NCBI RefSeq assembly: GCF_029784155.1
Contig: NC_073693.1
Location: 159,035,519-159,099,518, forward strand
Direction: 5' to 3'
From: Uranotaenia lowii
Taxonomy: Eukaryota; Arthropoda; Insecta; Diptera; Culicidae
DNA: 64,000 nt
A program made the translations under genes and the position numbers. The notes beneath the pieces are model-generated. The model worked only from the letters and a program-made list of their open reading frames with translations, made no database searches and had not been told where the DNA came from. This document shows, piece after piece, positions 54,265-64,000 of this stretch (position 1 is its first letter; each line of letters starts with the position of its first letter).

Positions 54265-55497
54265 AGGGGAAAACTGTACAAAACGCACCAGCGGGGTAAT
54301 ATGGCACATACAATTCTATCTCTTAAATACACTATGGCTTCGAATGATGTTTTTCTTCATTTATATTGTAGCAAACAAGCTTTTCATCATTTATTAGATG
54401 AAAAGTTCACAAAACGTTCTAGTTAGTTCTTTGAAACAGAAGGATTAGTGTAATCAGCGTGAAACCTGTAATTTTACAGGGTTAACATATAAGGTTTTAT
54501 GGTAAACTGGCCTGGGCATTCTTATGAAACTACAGCTTATCGTTTTCCCACTCGCATACACTTCCAGAAGACTATAATTATTTTGTTGTATTTTACTTAC
54601 TTCATACAAATTTTAACTAAAATCAATCATATCAAAATTGAGGCAGAATACCCACAAGACTACGTGTTTTACTTTTACTTTTGAGAAAATCAAAATATCA
54701 AAACAAAATGCTATTATCTTTATTTGCTGACTGGGCTTGTGATATAGCTCAGTTGGCAAGTTTGTTGTCTCCTGAGCCGATGTCCGCGAGTTCGAGCCCA
54801 AGAGCAAACATCGAACGCAGTTGTACCGGATAAGTTTTTCAATAACGATCCGCCAACTGCAACGTTGATAAAGTCGCGAATGCCATAAAGATGGTAAAAC
54901 GACTATAATCGAAACAAAAAAAAATATTTGCTGACTCCCAAATTACGATATCCATGCATGATTATAGCAAATTTCGTCCTTGTTTGAGTTAAAAAGATGC
55001 ACCAACATTCGACTCGAAAAACTTATCTGCCGCCATGTTTGCCGCGATATCAGCCAAGAAATTGAATTTCGTTGCCTACCTGAATGTGTTTTTCCTCTAA
55101 AGCTATAAAAAAGTGTATTTTTCGATAAGTTTAGCATAAGTAAATGATTTTTGTCAATGTATGGTTAGTTTGCAAAAATACGATGAACATGTAATTTAAT
55201 ATTTTATGTTTCAATAATTACCTTGCTTATAATCATTGTTTCATTTCTTTCATTCGGTATATTGTGTTCTGTCCACTAGTTTTGGCGTTCTACTCCGCGG
55301 TTTGTTTTCTGGCTGTTTATGTTTTAAACAAAAATATACTCAAAATCGTGTTTTTGTCCTTTTTTTTTTTCTTTTTGATAATTCGTAAATCTGATCACTG
55401 AATCGTCGTAAACTTGGTAAATTTGGTTCTTAGATGATTGGTATCGCTGTAAATAGCGATTATGCTTAACTGGTGCGTCTTGTACAGTTTTCCCTTA
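54265..55497. mobile_element. TIR element with GGGGAAAACTGTACAAxACG ends
   Basis: Ends GGGGAAAACTGTACAAAACG (from 54267) and reversed AGGGAAAACTGTACAAGACG (to 55495), each continuing CACCAG, are flanked by TA. A second G-rich block, GCGGGGTAATATGGCAC, lies just inside the left end. Net length is about 1.0 kb without the SINE at 54733-54924. No transposase frame was recognised. Confidence 0.8.
54721..54936 (+). mobile_element. tRNA-derived SINE, copy 3
   Basis: The same family as 48076-48270. A box 54745-54756, B box 54788-54798, tail AAACAAAAAAAAA. The 12-bp direct repeat TATTTGCTGACT is at 54721-54732 and 54925-54936. It is inserted in the TIR element at 54267-55495, so it is younger than that element. 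Confidence 0.92.
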
Positions 55498-55585
55498 CTT
55501 ATGACTTGATAACCCTGGATAAATTGAAATGTTCTGCCAAGGGATAATCGCCTATGGCCGGACAACATTTACATAGTATTCCGTC

Positions 55586-58459
55586 TTACGACATAACTTG
55601 ACGAACATAATTCCTAAAATTCACTCGGTCCATGGCAACCGTTCTCCAATTTCTCGGGCACCCCACGTTCGCCAGATCACGCTCCACTTGGTCTAACCAC
55701 CTCGCTCGTTGCGCCCCTGCTCGTCTTGTTCCTACCGGATTCGTGGCGAACACCTGTTTTGCAGGACAGTCATCCGGCATTCTCGCAACATGTCCCGCCC
55801 AGCGTATCCGGCCAGCCTTCACCACCTTCTGGATACTGGGTTCGCCGTAGAGTCGCGCGAGCTCGTGGTTCATCCTTCGCCTCCACATTCCGTTCTCCTG
55901 TACGCCGCCAAAGATGGTTCTTAACACTCGTCGCTCGAATACTCCGAGTGTACGCAGGTCCTCCTCGAGCAATATCCATGTCTCGTGCCCGTAGAGAACA
56001 ACCGGTCTAATAAGCGTCATATACAGGTTACACTTCGTGCGAGGGTTAAGTCTTCTCGACCGCAGTTGCTTGTGGAGTCCATAGTAGGCACGACTTCCGC
56101 TGATAATTCGCCTCCGGATCTCACGGCTGGTGTCATTGTCTGCGGTCACCAGTGAGCCGAGATAGACAAAGTCTTCGACTATCTCCAGCTCGTCGCCGTC
56201 GATCATGACCTTGTTATTACTGGACAAGCGAGTTCGGTCGGTCTCGGATCCGCAGGCCAGCATGTACTTCGTCTTGGACGTATTAATCATCAACCCAATC
56301 CTTCCTGCTTCGCGTTTCAGTTTGCGGTAGATCTCCTCCACCGCCGCAGATGATCTGCCGACTATATCAATGTCATCGGCAAAGCAGATAAGTTGACTGG
56401 ATCTGTTGAAAATCGTGCCCTGCATTTCGCCCACCGCTCGTCGAATAACACCTTCTAGCGCCACGTTGAATATCATGCAGGATAGACCATCACCTTGTCG
56501 AAGCCCCCTGCGCGATTCGAATGAACTCGACAATTCACCCGAAATCCGCACACAGCACTGCGTTCCATCCATCGTCGCCTTGATCAGTCTGATCAGCTTC
56601 CCGGAAAAGCCGTTCTCGTCCATGATTTTCCATAGCTCGTTACGGTCGATCGTGTCGTATGCGGCTTTGAAGTCGATGAATAGATGGTGCGTAGGGACTT
56701 GGTGTTCACGGCATTTTTGAAGGATTTGCCGTAATGTGAATATCTGGTCCGTCGTAGACCGTCCCTCCATAAAGCCGGCCTGATGACTTCCCACGAATCT
56801 GTTTGCTTGTGGCGTTAGGCGGCGGAGTAGGATTCGGGACAACACTTTGTAGGCGGCATTGAGGACAGTGATCGCTCGGTAGTTCTCACAGTCCAATTTG
56901 TCGCCCTTCTTGTAGATGGGGCATATTACCCCCTCCTTCCACTCCTCCGGTAGCTGTTCTATGTCCCAGATCCGGATTATCAACCGGTGTAGGCAATCGG
57001 CCAACCTGTCCGGGCCCATTTTGATGAGTTCAGCTGCGATGCCATCCTTCCCAGCCGACTTGTTTCTATTCAGCTGGCGAATGGCTTCCTTAACTTCACT
57101 CATCGTTGGGAGTGGCTCGTCTTCGTCGTTGGCTACGCCGGCGATGTACCTTCCCCCACCGTCTTGATCTCCTGCATGTGCGCCGTTCAGGTGTTCATCG
57201 AAGTGCTGCTTCCACCTTTTCATCACCTCACGATTGTCCGTCAGGATACCCCCGTCCTTATCCCGGCACATTTCGGCTTGCGGCACGAAGCCTTTGCGGG
57301 ATGCGTTGATTTTCTGATAGAACTTTCGTGTTTCTTGGGAACGATGCAGCTGCTCCAGCTCCTCGAGCTCCTCCTCCTCCAGGCGGCGCTTTTTCTCCTG
57401 GAAAAGTCGGACTCGCTGCCTCTTCCGCTGTCGGTGATTTTCCACATTTCGACGGGTGCCTCTCTGCACTACTGCCGCCCGCGCGGCATTCTCTTCGTCC
57501 ATCACCCTCCTACACTCCTCGTCGAACCAGTCGTTCCGTCGAGATCGCTCCACATAACCGATGACGTTCTCCGCAGCACTGTTGATGGCTGTTTTGATGG
57601 TATCCCAACAGTCCTCGAGAGGGGCTTCGTCAAGCTCGCCCTCTGCCGGCAGCGCTGCTTCGACCGATTGCGCGTAGTCTGCCGCGACCTCAGGTTGCTT
57701 CAGTCGCGCGATATTTAACCGAGGCGGGCGCCGGTTTCGCGTGTTGTTCACTACGGAGAGTTTTGGGCGCATCTTCACCATCACCAGATAATGGTCCGAC
57801 TCGATGTTGGCGCACCGACAGGATCTGACGTCGATGATGTCCGAGAAGTGCCGGCTGTCGATCAAAACGTGGTCGATCTGTGATTGAGTTTGGTACGGTG
57901 ATCTCCAGGTGTACTTGTGTGGGAGGCGGTGCTGAAAAAAGGTACTACGTACGGCCATTCGTTTGGAGGCGGCGAAATCAATAAGTCTGAGGCCGTTTTC
58001 GTTGGTCAGCTGGTGCGCACTGAACCTTCCAATTGTCGGTTTAAATTCCTCCTCCTGGCCGACCTGAGCATTGAAATCCCCGATGACGATCTTGATATCA
58101 TGTTTTGGGCAACGGTCGTATTCACGCTCCAGCAGCGCGTAAAATTCGTCTTTGTCGTCACCGGTACTTCCGAGGTGAGGGCTGTGCACGTTGATGATGC
58201 TGATGTTGAAGAACCGGCCCTTGATTCTCAACCGGCACATTCGTGAGTTGATCGGCCACCACCCGATCACGCGCTTTTGCATCTTTCCCATCACTATAAA
58301 AGCTGTTCCAAGCTCGTGTGTGTTGCCGCAGCTCTGGTAGATGGCACGACCATCTGGGTACGTTCGTACCGTGGAGCCCTTCCAGCATACCTCCTGCAGC
58401 GCTACGATGTACTGCCCACAAAATTTAGAGATCGGCAGTTCCATGTTCCAAGTTTCCAA
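55586..58459 (-). CDS. RTE LINE protein: endonuclease and reverse transcriptase, one 5' frameshift
   Basis: From Met at 58459 the frame has 957 codons. The endonuclease (about 1-225) shows IVALQEVCWKG (catalytic Glu), IVIGDFNAQVG, SQIDHVLID and ESDHYLVMVK (Asp-His). A linker with a charged Arg/Glu-rich helix (about 320-375) follows. RT blocks: LNRNKSAGKDGIAAEL, WKEGVICPIYKKGDKLDC, NYRAITVLNAAYKVL, SHQAGFMEGRSTTDQIF, LFIDFKAAYDTIDR, SRRGLRQGDGLSCMIFN, LICFADDIDIVG (ADD). The C-terminal RIRWAGHVARMPDD part is typical of RTE. The true start lies upstream: GLAIG and then WNMELP are in different frames at about 58465-58455, so one base was lost near the catalytic Asn of the WNM motif. The coding region is otherwise open, but the copy is probably not functional. 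Confidence 0.9.
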   Translation of the reverse strand: METWNMELPISKFCGQYIVALQEVCWKGSTVRTYPDGRAIYQSCGNTHELGTAFIVMGKMQKRVIGWWPINSRMCRLRIKGRFFNISIINVHSPHLGSTGDDKDEFYALLEREYDRCPKHDIKIVIGDFNAQVGQEEEFKPTIGRFSAHQLTNENGLRLIDFAASKRMAVRSTFFQHRLPHKYTWRSPYQTQSQIDHVLIDSRHFSDIIDVRSCRCANIESDHYLVMVKMRPKLSVVNNTRNRRPPRLNIARLKQPEVAADYAQSVEAALPAEGELDEAPLEDCWDTIKTAINSAAENVIGYVERSRRNDWFDEECRRVMDEENAARAAVVQRGTRRNVENHRQRKRQRVRLFQEKKRRLEEEELEELEQLHRSQETRKFYQKINASRKGFVPQAEMCRDKDGGILTDNREVMKRWKQHFDEHLNGAHAGDQDGGGRYIAGVANDEDEPLPTMSEVKEAIRQLNRNKSAGKDGIAAELIKMGPDRLADCLHRLIIRIWDIEQLPEEWKEGVICPIYKKGDKLDCENYRAITVLNAAYKVLSRILLRRLTPQANRFVGSHQAGFMEGRSTTDQIFTLRQILQKCREHQVPTHHLFIDFKAAYDTIDRNELWKIMDENGFSGKLIRLIKATMDGTQCCVRISGELSSSFESRRGLRQGDGLSCMIFNVALEGVIRRAVGEMQGTIFNRSSQLICFADDIDIVGRSSAAVEEIYRKLKREAGRIGLMINTSKTKYMLACGSETDRTRLSSNNKVMIDGDELEIVEDFVYLGSLVTADNDTSREIRRRIISGSRAYYGLHKQLRSRRLNPRTKCNLYMTLIRPVVLYGHETWILLEEDLRTLGVFERRVLRTIFGGVQENGMWRRRMNHELARLYGEPSIQKVVKAGRIRWAGHVARMPDDCPAKQVFATNPVGTRRAGAQRARWLDQVERDLANVGCPRNWRTVAMDRVNFRNYVRQVMS

Positions 58460-58883
58460 TCGCTAGTCCCTTTTCGTCGCGTGGGTCTTTGCCGATTTCC
58501 ATCCGAAATTTGTTGTTCGTTATTCGTTGCTTATGTTTTTTAGTAGTCACAGGCTCGCAAGGCCCGCAGCTAACCCCACTATCTCGCAGGAGGACCGTCG
58601 TGATGTTGCTGTTTTGGGTCCCGAACACCACCAGGACGTTGTTGCACTCCGCACGCCGCCCCTAACATGGAGAACAGACGCGTACGAAGCCCCCTGACTC
58701 AGTCTGCATACGACCAAAGCATCCACCGGGGTTGGGTACCCGATCTCCGCTAAGGTTGCTCGCACCCCAGCTAGCACCACGGGGAGGTAGAGAATCGGAG
58801 TTGCAGACAAGAGGTGATATGACCACTACCCGAAGGTTGGGTGTATGGGGTTTCGAGTTGCACATTGTCTACTTCGCTAGCTA
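58460..58883 (-). pseudogene. 5' part of the RTE LINE, out of frame with the rest
   Basis: The frame 58631-58425 ends EIGKDPRDEKGLAIG and would join the main frame if one base were added. Upstream up to 58883 is 5' UTR or the remaining N-terminus, in several short frames. Confidence 0.6.
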
Positions 58884-58896
58884 GGCCGGACAACAT

Positions 58897-59002
58897 AAAT
58901 TTTTCTAAAACACAATATCCTAATAATGTTTTAACACCATAAACATAAAGTAGATAGTCGCTTAATATGGTGTTGGAAATATGGTTATCCATTCTTAAAA
59001 GG
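58897..59002. other. Spacer between the RTE LINE and a TIR element
   Basis: It continues the target sequence of the LINE insertion. No gene. Confidence 0.4.
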
Positions 59003-59950
59003 TACCGTCAAACGGGGCATCATGCAACAGCGGGGTTAGATGCAACATTTACATAACACTACACTGAATCAATTTTTAATTTAATGTATTGTAAAAAAGT
59101 TATCTTTTAATGGTTGCAAAATGATGATGACGTAATTTCTCGCATCTTAAGCTAGTTTTTTGAAGATTTTTATTTTTGTATAAAATTTGAAAAATCGAGC
59201 AATAAATGTACAAATTTTCACATTTTTTGAAGCCGAAAAAAACTTTATCCAGTATGACGGATTGGCTTGATAATATTACCTACAAACTTTTTACTGGTTT
59301 CCTAATGCTTAACCAGCATTGTAGGTGTAAAAATATTTTTCGAACAATCACCCACTTTTTTGAAAAAAATATTTCTATAATTCAGTTTGGTGTGTGGGGT
59401 AAAATGCAACAAAATGCAAATCAAAGAAACACCTTGTAAATCTCGTTTCTATGTGCTGGAATATGAATATTTTGCATCACGCGTTTGTAAACATTGAAAT
59501 TTCATTCATCCAAACATTTATTTTTATGATTCCAGCTTTTAGAATTTTTCGTAGTATTACTTAACCCCTAAATGTATGCAGCATCCTTATTTTCAGAAAA
59601 AATGTGAAAATTAGTTTTTACAGACCAAAAAATTACTGCAATTGGTGTTTTCATGCGTAATGATCTGTAAGGCATCGCAAATATATTAAAAACTTTAAAT
59701 TTTTATACGTGTTCATAAGATTTTTCATTAAAACCAAAGTTTGATACGAGTTACCCCATTTTCTTAGAAGGGTGAAAATCACATGTTTTTAAAAAATTAA
59801 AAATAAGTAAAGAAACCAATAATTTGTCTAACTACGCCAATTTGATTTACTATCATCCTTAAAACTTTTGATGCATTAGGGATAGGATTTATTATGAACA
59901 TAAGTGTTTTAGAAGCCATTGAAGTTGAAAATTGTTGCCAGTTGAGGGTA
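59003..59950. mobile_element. TIR element with CCGTCAA...GGGGCA ends, copy 2
   Basis: It is collinear with 6500-7453 at high identity: starts CCGTCAAACGGGGCATCATG, shares ATGTATGCAGCATCCTTATT and ends in GAAAATTGTTGCCAGTTGAG, where the last inverted end has lost a few bases compared with copy 1. TA lies on both outer sides (59003-59004, 59949-59950). Non-coding. Confidence 0.8.
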
Positions 59951-60680
59951 ACCAATGATAGGCAACCAAAGCTTTTGTCTAGTAGTACGGAGAGGATCGC
60001 TTAAACTTTGCATTTGTATGGTGGTCAGTTTTTTCGGCTTGTAAAATTTGAACTGCATATGAACGACATCGTTGATTGGTTATCTTACGACTACAGTAGA
60101 TATAAGATAACAAAACGGAAGTTCAAACGAAATATTAGGAAAATTAAAAAAAAAATGTGATTTGTCTACGACCGCACACCAAATTGTTGTCTATAACCGG
60201 ACAAGAAATATTTAAAATTATAGATGATTTAAACTTGAAACTTTCATTTTTCATCTCTAAAGCACCCTCAAATGGTTAGCAGAAGATAAGGATAAGGATA
60301 AGGATGACTGGCTTCATAGAACGTTCAGTATTGAAAAACACATACTCACAAGACCTGTGCAAGTGATTCCAGTCATTTTGATACGTTTTTGTGCCATTGG
60401 TGACAACTTTGGTGAAGTAATTCGTAGTGTCCGGCCATAGACAAGCCTTTTGGAAATGAGTGAAAACTAACATGAAATGATTTCTCTTACCACATGAATG
60501 TGTTGTAAATTTTTTTTCTAATACAGATAGTTTGTTAGTTAGTTAATTAGTTAGTTCTTATACAGTACTAATACAGTGATCATAATATTGATTCACATCG
60601 AATCGGTAGAGGAACCAATATCTATTTTTGAAGTATTGCTTTAAAACCTTATGTGTCCGGTGGTAGACAACTTACCCTAT
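59951..60680. repeat. Part of a repeat with CCGGAC phrases
   Basis: The phrases TTGTCTACGACCGCACACC (60169), GTCTATAACCGGAC (60191), GTCCGGCCATAGAC (60429) and GTCCGGTGGTAGACAAC (60656) occur in both orientations. A further one, CGCCTATGGCCGGACAAC (55550), lies to the left of the RTE LINE. They may be ends and inner sites of one decayed TIR element interrupted by the LINE and by copy 2. A GGATAA run lies at about 60286-60309. Confidence 0.4.
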
Positions 60681-62855
60681 ATAGCGAAATGTGTATAAGA
60701 TTTTGCCTGTACGGTGAAAGTTTTATGACGTATAACAAATCACTTCTTAAGAAAGTTAAGTGATCTTAAAACGTAGGTAATTTTACCAGTTTAAACTTCG
60801 AAGAAGCTTTAGGGTCAATCAGATGTTTCGTATGACTTCATAAAAAAGTACGTGAGATTATTTTACCCAGGATGATCATTAGTTGACATAACTTTAGGCG
60901 TTTTGTGGAGATGCTCAAAGAGAATTATCTCTATAGAATTTTCTTTTTATCAACTTAAAAACTTTAGAAAAACTTTCAAATAAGGCGAAAGCATGGCGGC
61001 GCACATGGCTGTCTGGAGCCCGATGCTCGAAGCATAGCCGGAGAATCCAACGCAAGAATGTGACTTGGTAATTTGCAAGACGTTCCCATTTTGAAGTTGT
61101 TACCGTCCTTCGTCGTCGCCACCCGGTTCAAAATTGCAGAGCACATTTCTACAACAATCTATTTCCATCCATATCGGTGTGCTAGATGGGAACACTGTTG
61201 ATGTTTGCATTTTAAGAATAAAGAAGGAAAAATCCAGTACCAGTTGGAGAAATTCAACGATCTCGCACTTTCTGGATGGTGGTGTGGAATGCAGCGAACT
61301 GTGTGAACATGTTGCGGGAGAAAAAGCAATCACACCGTATTTTAAAACAAATTTGGCCTGTCCGACATGGCAGGAAAATGGAAAATATGCTGCTCACATT
61401 TCTCCGCAATACTATACTTGAGCGTGCAGATGTTAGCTCCTACGAGGATGCGTGCATGTGTGAACTTTTGCTTATTTTTATTTACAGGAAAATAATAAAA
61501 AAAAATATTATGATCATATTGGTGGGTCGTTGGGTCGTATTTGCTGAAGAAATAAAATTGCGCGTTAATAAAATGTACACTTTATTTTTCATCAATTTTT
61601 GCTTTATCCGATTGAATGGCGGTGCGGTATCATTTTATAGCTACCAGTTGTGACAATTTGTGCAATCTTCCCATCTACTGGTTATTGGGTGAAAATAAAT
61701 AAACCGGGAACTTTTTTTCCGGTTTTTGTGTTCTTTTCGCTAAAGATTGCCGAAATGTGCTTACATCTGTGCGTCGTTTTATTTTTCATGAAAACCTTTT
61801 TCAGTCAGACTGATCAGCATCACGGAAGTTTATTTTAGAGCTTGAATTTTATCTTGCATTAAACAAAAAGTACATTAACTAGTAGATCCAAAAGCAAAAA
61901 TTCTGTTCTGTTAAAAGAAAATCTGGTTAGCCAAAAAACCATTTGAAATCAATTTAAATCAATAGATCATTCCTCAATAATTTCAAAAGCAAATCGATAA
62001 TATTGTAAACGAGAAAAAAAACTGAGCAAAGCCAACCAATTGAAACTCAATAAATAACGCACCATCGCCAGACGTTCTTCCCTTTGAAGTCAGACGCAAA
62101 AATCAATTGAGCCCATGCCGGAAAACTTCGATTTGCCAAAAATTCCTCTGATCGGGTTTACTGATAAGGAGGGTTATTTTATCCAAACCTTTTTTTTCCC
62201 CGGCCATTCTGTTGTTAATTCCAGATGGGTAAAAATTCGATGCGGTAATGTGTTTTTACGACTGATGCCGGCGCCTTCGGTCGATTGCAGCAGCTTCTTG
62301 AAATCTTCTTGAAGAGGCGGCAAACTGTGGGATAAATTTTACGGTTTGTTTTTATACCTATACCGATATTCACCGGGATATCAAAATCAGTGGCGGAATT
62401 TTAGGGATTGACGTGTGAGCGATATGTGAGAGCAATGAAATTGAGCAATCATCAATCAAAAGGAAGCTGTTTGAAGACTGATGTATTTTTTTTGTTGCTT
62501 CCCCTAATGTTTTCTGGAACGTGAGCTCACAAGCGAAAGGTTAGAAAGATAAAAATAAATGGTCTATGCTGAGAAATGTTATCACCATCTTCGACTGCCC
62601 TTTACAAGGTCACTGCCAGGAAGTACATATTTTTCATAACCAACATTGCTGAGAAGTTTTTTTTTTCTTGGAACAATCATTTCAATATAAAAACGTTTTT
62701 TTTCTTTCAAAACCTGTAAAAATACTTATTTACAAATCGCTAATTTGCTCGCTAACTTCTTAGCAAATTGATTATGCCCAATCGATTTTCCAGAAATTTT
62801 CACTTAAGGTGAGTAGTTTTGCATAGATTTTGTTCGTGTAGGAGGACAATTTAAA
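60681..62855. other. No recognised gene; two overlapping unassigned frames
   Basis: The part 60990-61430 has a more balanced base composition and two overlapping frames on the plus strand, 61134-61421 (95 codons; CILRIKKEKSSTSWRN) and 61276-61653 (125 codons). Neither shows a known domain. Splice sites could not be assigned, so an exon of an unknown gene is possible but unproven. The rest is AT-rich and empty of recognisable features. Confidence 0.3.
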
Positions 62856-63604
62856 TACCGTCAACTGGGGCAACATGCAATACTTTTCAACTTCAATGGC
62901 TTCTAAAGTCTTAATGCTTACAGATAACCATACCTCTTGTAAATCAAAAGTTTTAAGGTTGATGGGACACCAAACTTACGTATTTAGAAAAAATATTGGT
63001 TTTACCAGTTATTTTAGAATTTACAAAAACATGCTATTTTCATTCTACTAAGAAAAAGGGGTACGTTGCAACAAACTCTGTTATTAATGAAATCCTTTGA
63101 AAATTTATAGTATTTGATACATTTGTGATGTTATAACGCATGAAGCACCAATTGTAGTAATTGTTGGTTTTGTTTGGATTATATTTTACATTTTTTCTGT
63201 CAAAAATTTTTTTAAGAAAAAAGTGTTAATCTGCTGCATACATTTAGGGGTAAAAAATACTACAAAATACTCTTTTAGCTTAAATCATGAAAATAAATCT
63301 TAGGATTGATGAAATTTCAATGTTAACAAACGCATAATGCAAAACAATCATATCCCAGCGTATGGAAACGCCATTTACGAGATTTAGTTCTGATTTGCAT
63401 TTTGTTGCATTTTGCCCTCGACAGCTAGCTGAATTATAAAAATAATTATTTTTCAAAAATTTGGTGATGGTCGGAGAAATATTTATACACCAACAGTTTT
63501 AGTATAGGATAATGAAAGCAATATAAAGTTTGTAGGTGATATCATTAAGCCAATCCGTCATACTAGGTAAAGTTTTTTACGGCATCGAAAAATGTAATAA
63601 TTTG
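62856..63604. mobile_element. TIR element with CCGTCAA...GGGGCA ends, copy 3 (reverse, incomplete)
   Basis: It starts CCGTCAACTGGGGCAACATG (62858), which is the right end of copy 1, and runs in reverse through CTGCATACATTTAGGGG (63234) to about 63604. There it is cut short by another element. It is more diverged than copies 1 and 2. Confidence 0.7.
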
Positions 63605-64000
63605 TACCGTAAACTGGGGGAACTTTGATCACTTTTTTCATTCATTTTTGAATATTTTGAAAGGGGTTGCCTTTTCGTAATACCTAAAAGCTTTGAAACC
63701 CTTACTGAGGTGAGGAGTGTTAAACATGATCATTGATTCCAGTAAATTCAAACGACATTGGTGGTTATAATTAAATGTTTGTTACAAAACCAGATTTCGA
63801 ATTTCGGGGTAACTTTGATAACTAAGGTTTTTACGTATCTCAACATCTTCAAATTTATTGTTTTGATGCCATTCAGCACAGAAGGCTCAAAACATCGATA
63901 ACAGTAATTTTTTGTTTGGACTCAATTGAAGTTTTTAACGTCTTCTTTCAAAATACCCGAAAGATTGACAATGCTACTGCATACATTTAGGGGCAAAAAT
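63605..64000. mobile_element. Start of a TIR element with CCGTAAACTGGGGG end
   Basis: CCGTAAACTGGGGGAACTTTG follows TA at 63605-63606. The inner phrase TTCGGGGTAACTTTGATAAC at about 63807 repeats the style of paired G-rich sentences. At 63970-64000 wording like that of copy 3 (CTGCATACATTTAGGGGCAA) reappears. The window ends inside it. Confidence 0.55.

Larger units (their letters stand above)
55556..58896 (-). mobile_element. RTE-clade LINE, nearly full length (JAM1-like)
   Basis: The insert 55569-58883 on the minus strand is flanked by the 13-bp direct repeat GGCCGGACAACAT (55556-55568, 58884-58896). It holds one long frame and a short 3' end without a clear A tail, as common for RTE. The GC content is clearly higher than that of the surroundings, which argues for a recent arrival. 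Confidence 0.88.

Noticed and set aside
55632..58543. Plus-strand frames up to 184 codons
   Set aside because: They are shadows of the GC-rich RTE LINE frame on the minus strand.

Overview
The window looks like genomic DNA of a culicine mosquito, most likely Aedes-like. The reasons are high AT content, dense nested transposable elements, several non-LTR clades side by side (I, RTE, CR1/Jockey, LOA-like), DD37E-type Tc1/mariner (ITm) elements, a Penelope-like element, tRNA-derived SINEs and a very long TE-filled intron. Species cannot be fixed from the sequence alone. No bacterial genes, CRISPR arrays or true tRNA/rRNA genes were seen.

Host gene: two exons on the minus strand, 47594-47432 and 3348-2006, have good splice signals and compatible phase. 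They can be joined into one gene with an intron of about 44 kb that holds most of the window. The product (low-complexity Ser/Asn/Gln-rich tail, C-terminus EEVSV) was not recognised.

Layout of the left intron part: LOA-like ORF1 relic (4.5-5.3 kb); CR1/Jockey LINE relic split by a TA-flanked TIR element (6.4-9.0 kb); ITm relic (9.0-9.8 kb); a 3.06-kb element with about 660-bp terminal inverted repeats, CACAGTGG ends and a 5-bp duplication, resembling Transib, with a MITE nested inside (10.5-13.6 kb); and a Penelope-like GIY-YIG fragment followed by a hammerhead-ribozyme-like motif (15.3-16.3 kb).

Centre (16991-38212): a giant element of about 21.2 kb with hAT-type ends. It has TAGAGATGTACCGAATA termini, an 8-bp target duplication matching 7/8, and subterminal CCGAATATTCGG repeats. 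It contains an internal hAT transposase pseudogene with an intron, plus two nearly identical inverted arms of about 620 bp. Each arm runs inward into a 13-bp minisatellite array, and the two arrays have opposite orientation. Later insertions include an apparently intact 6.5-kb I-clade LINE with a 59-nt A tail. A paralogous stretch at 42240-42580 resembles the unoccupied target. This is the most notable structure of the window.

Right part: broken RTE-like LINE inserted in an ITm relic (38.5-42.0 kb); two nested TIR elements (43.0-46.9 kb); host exon (47.4-47.6 kb); three copies of one tRNA-like SINE, each with 12-13-bp duplications; a second CACAGTGGTCCA element with an internal palindrome (48.5-49.9 kb); an ITmD37E element with both ends, split by a near-perfect 260-bp palindrome (51.8-53.3 kb); an almost intact RTE LINE with a 13-bp duplication (55.6-58.9 kb); and several TIR elements whose ends carry G-rich phrases and TA duplications.
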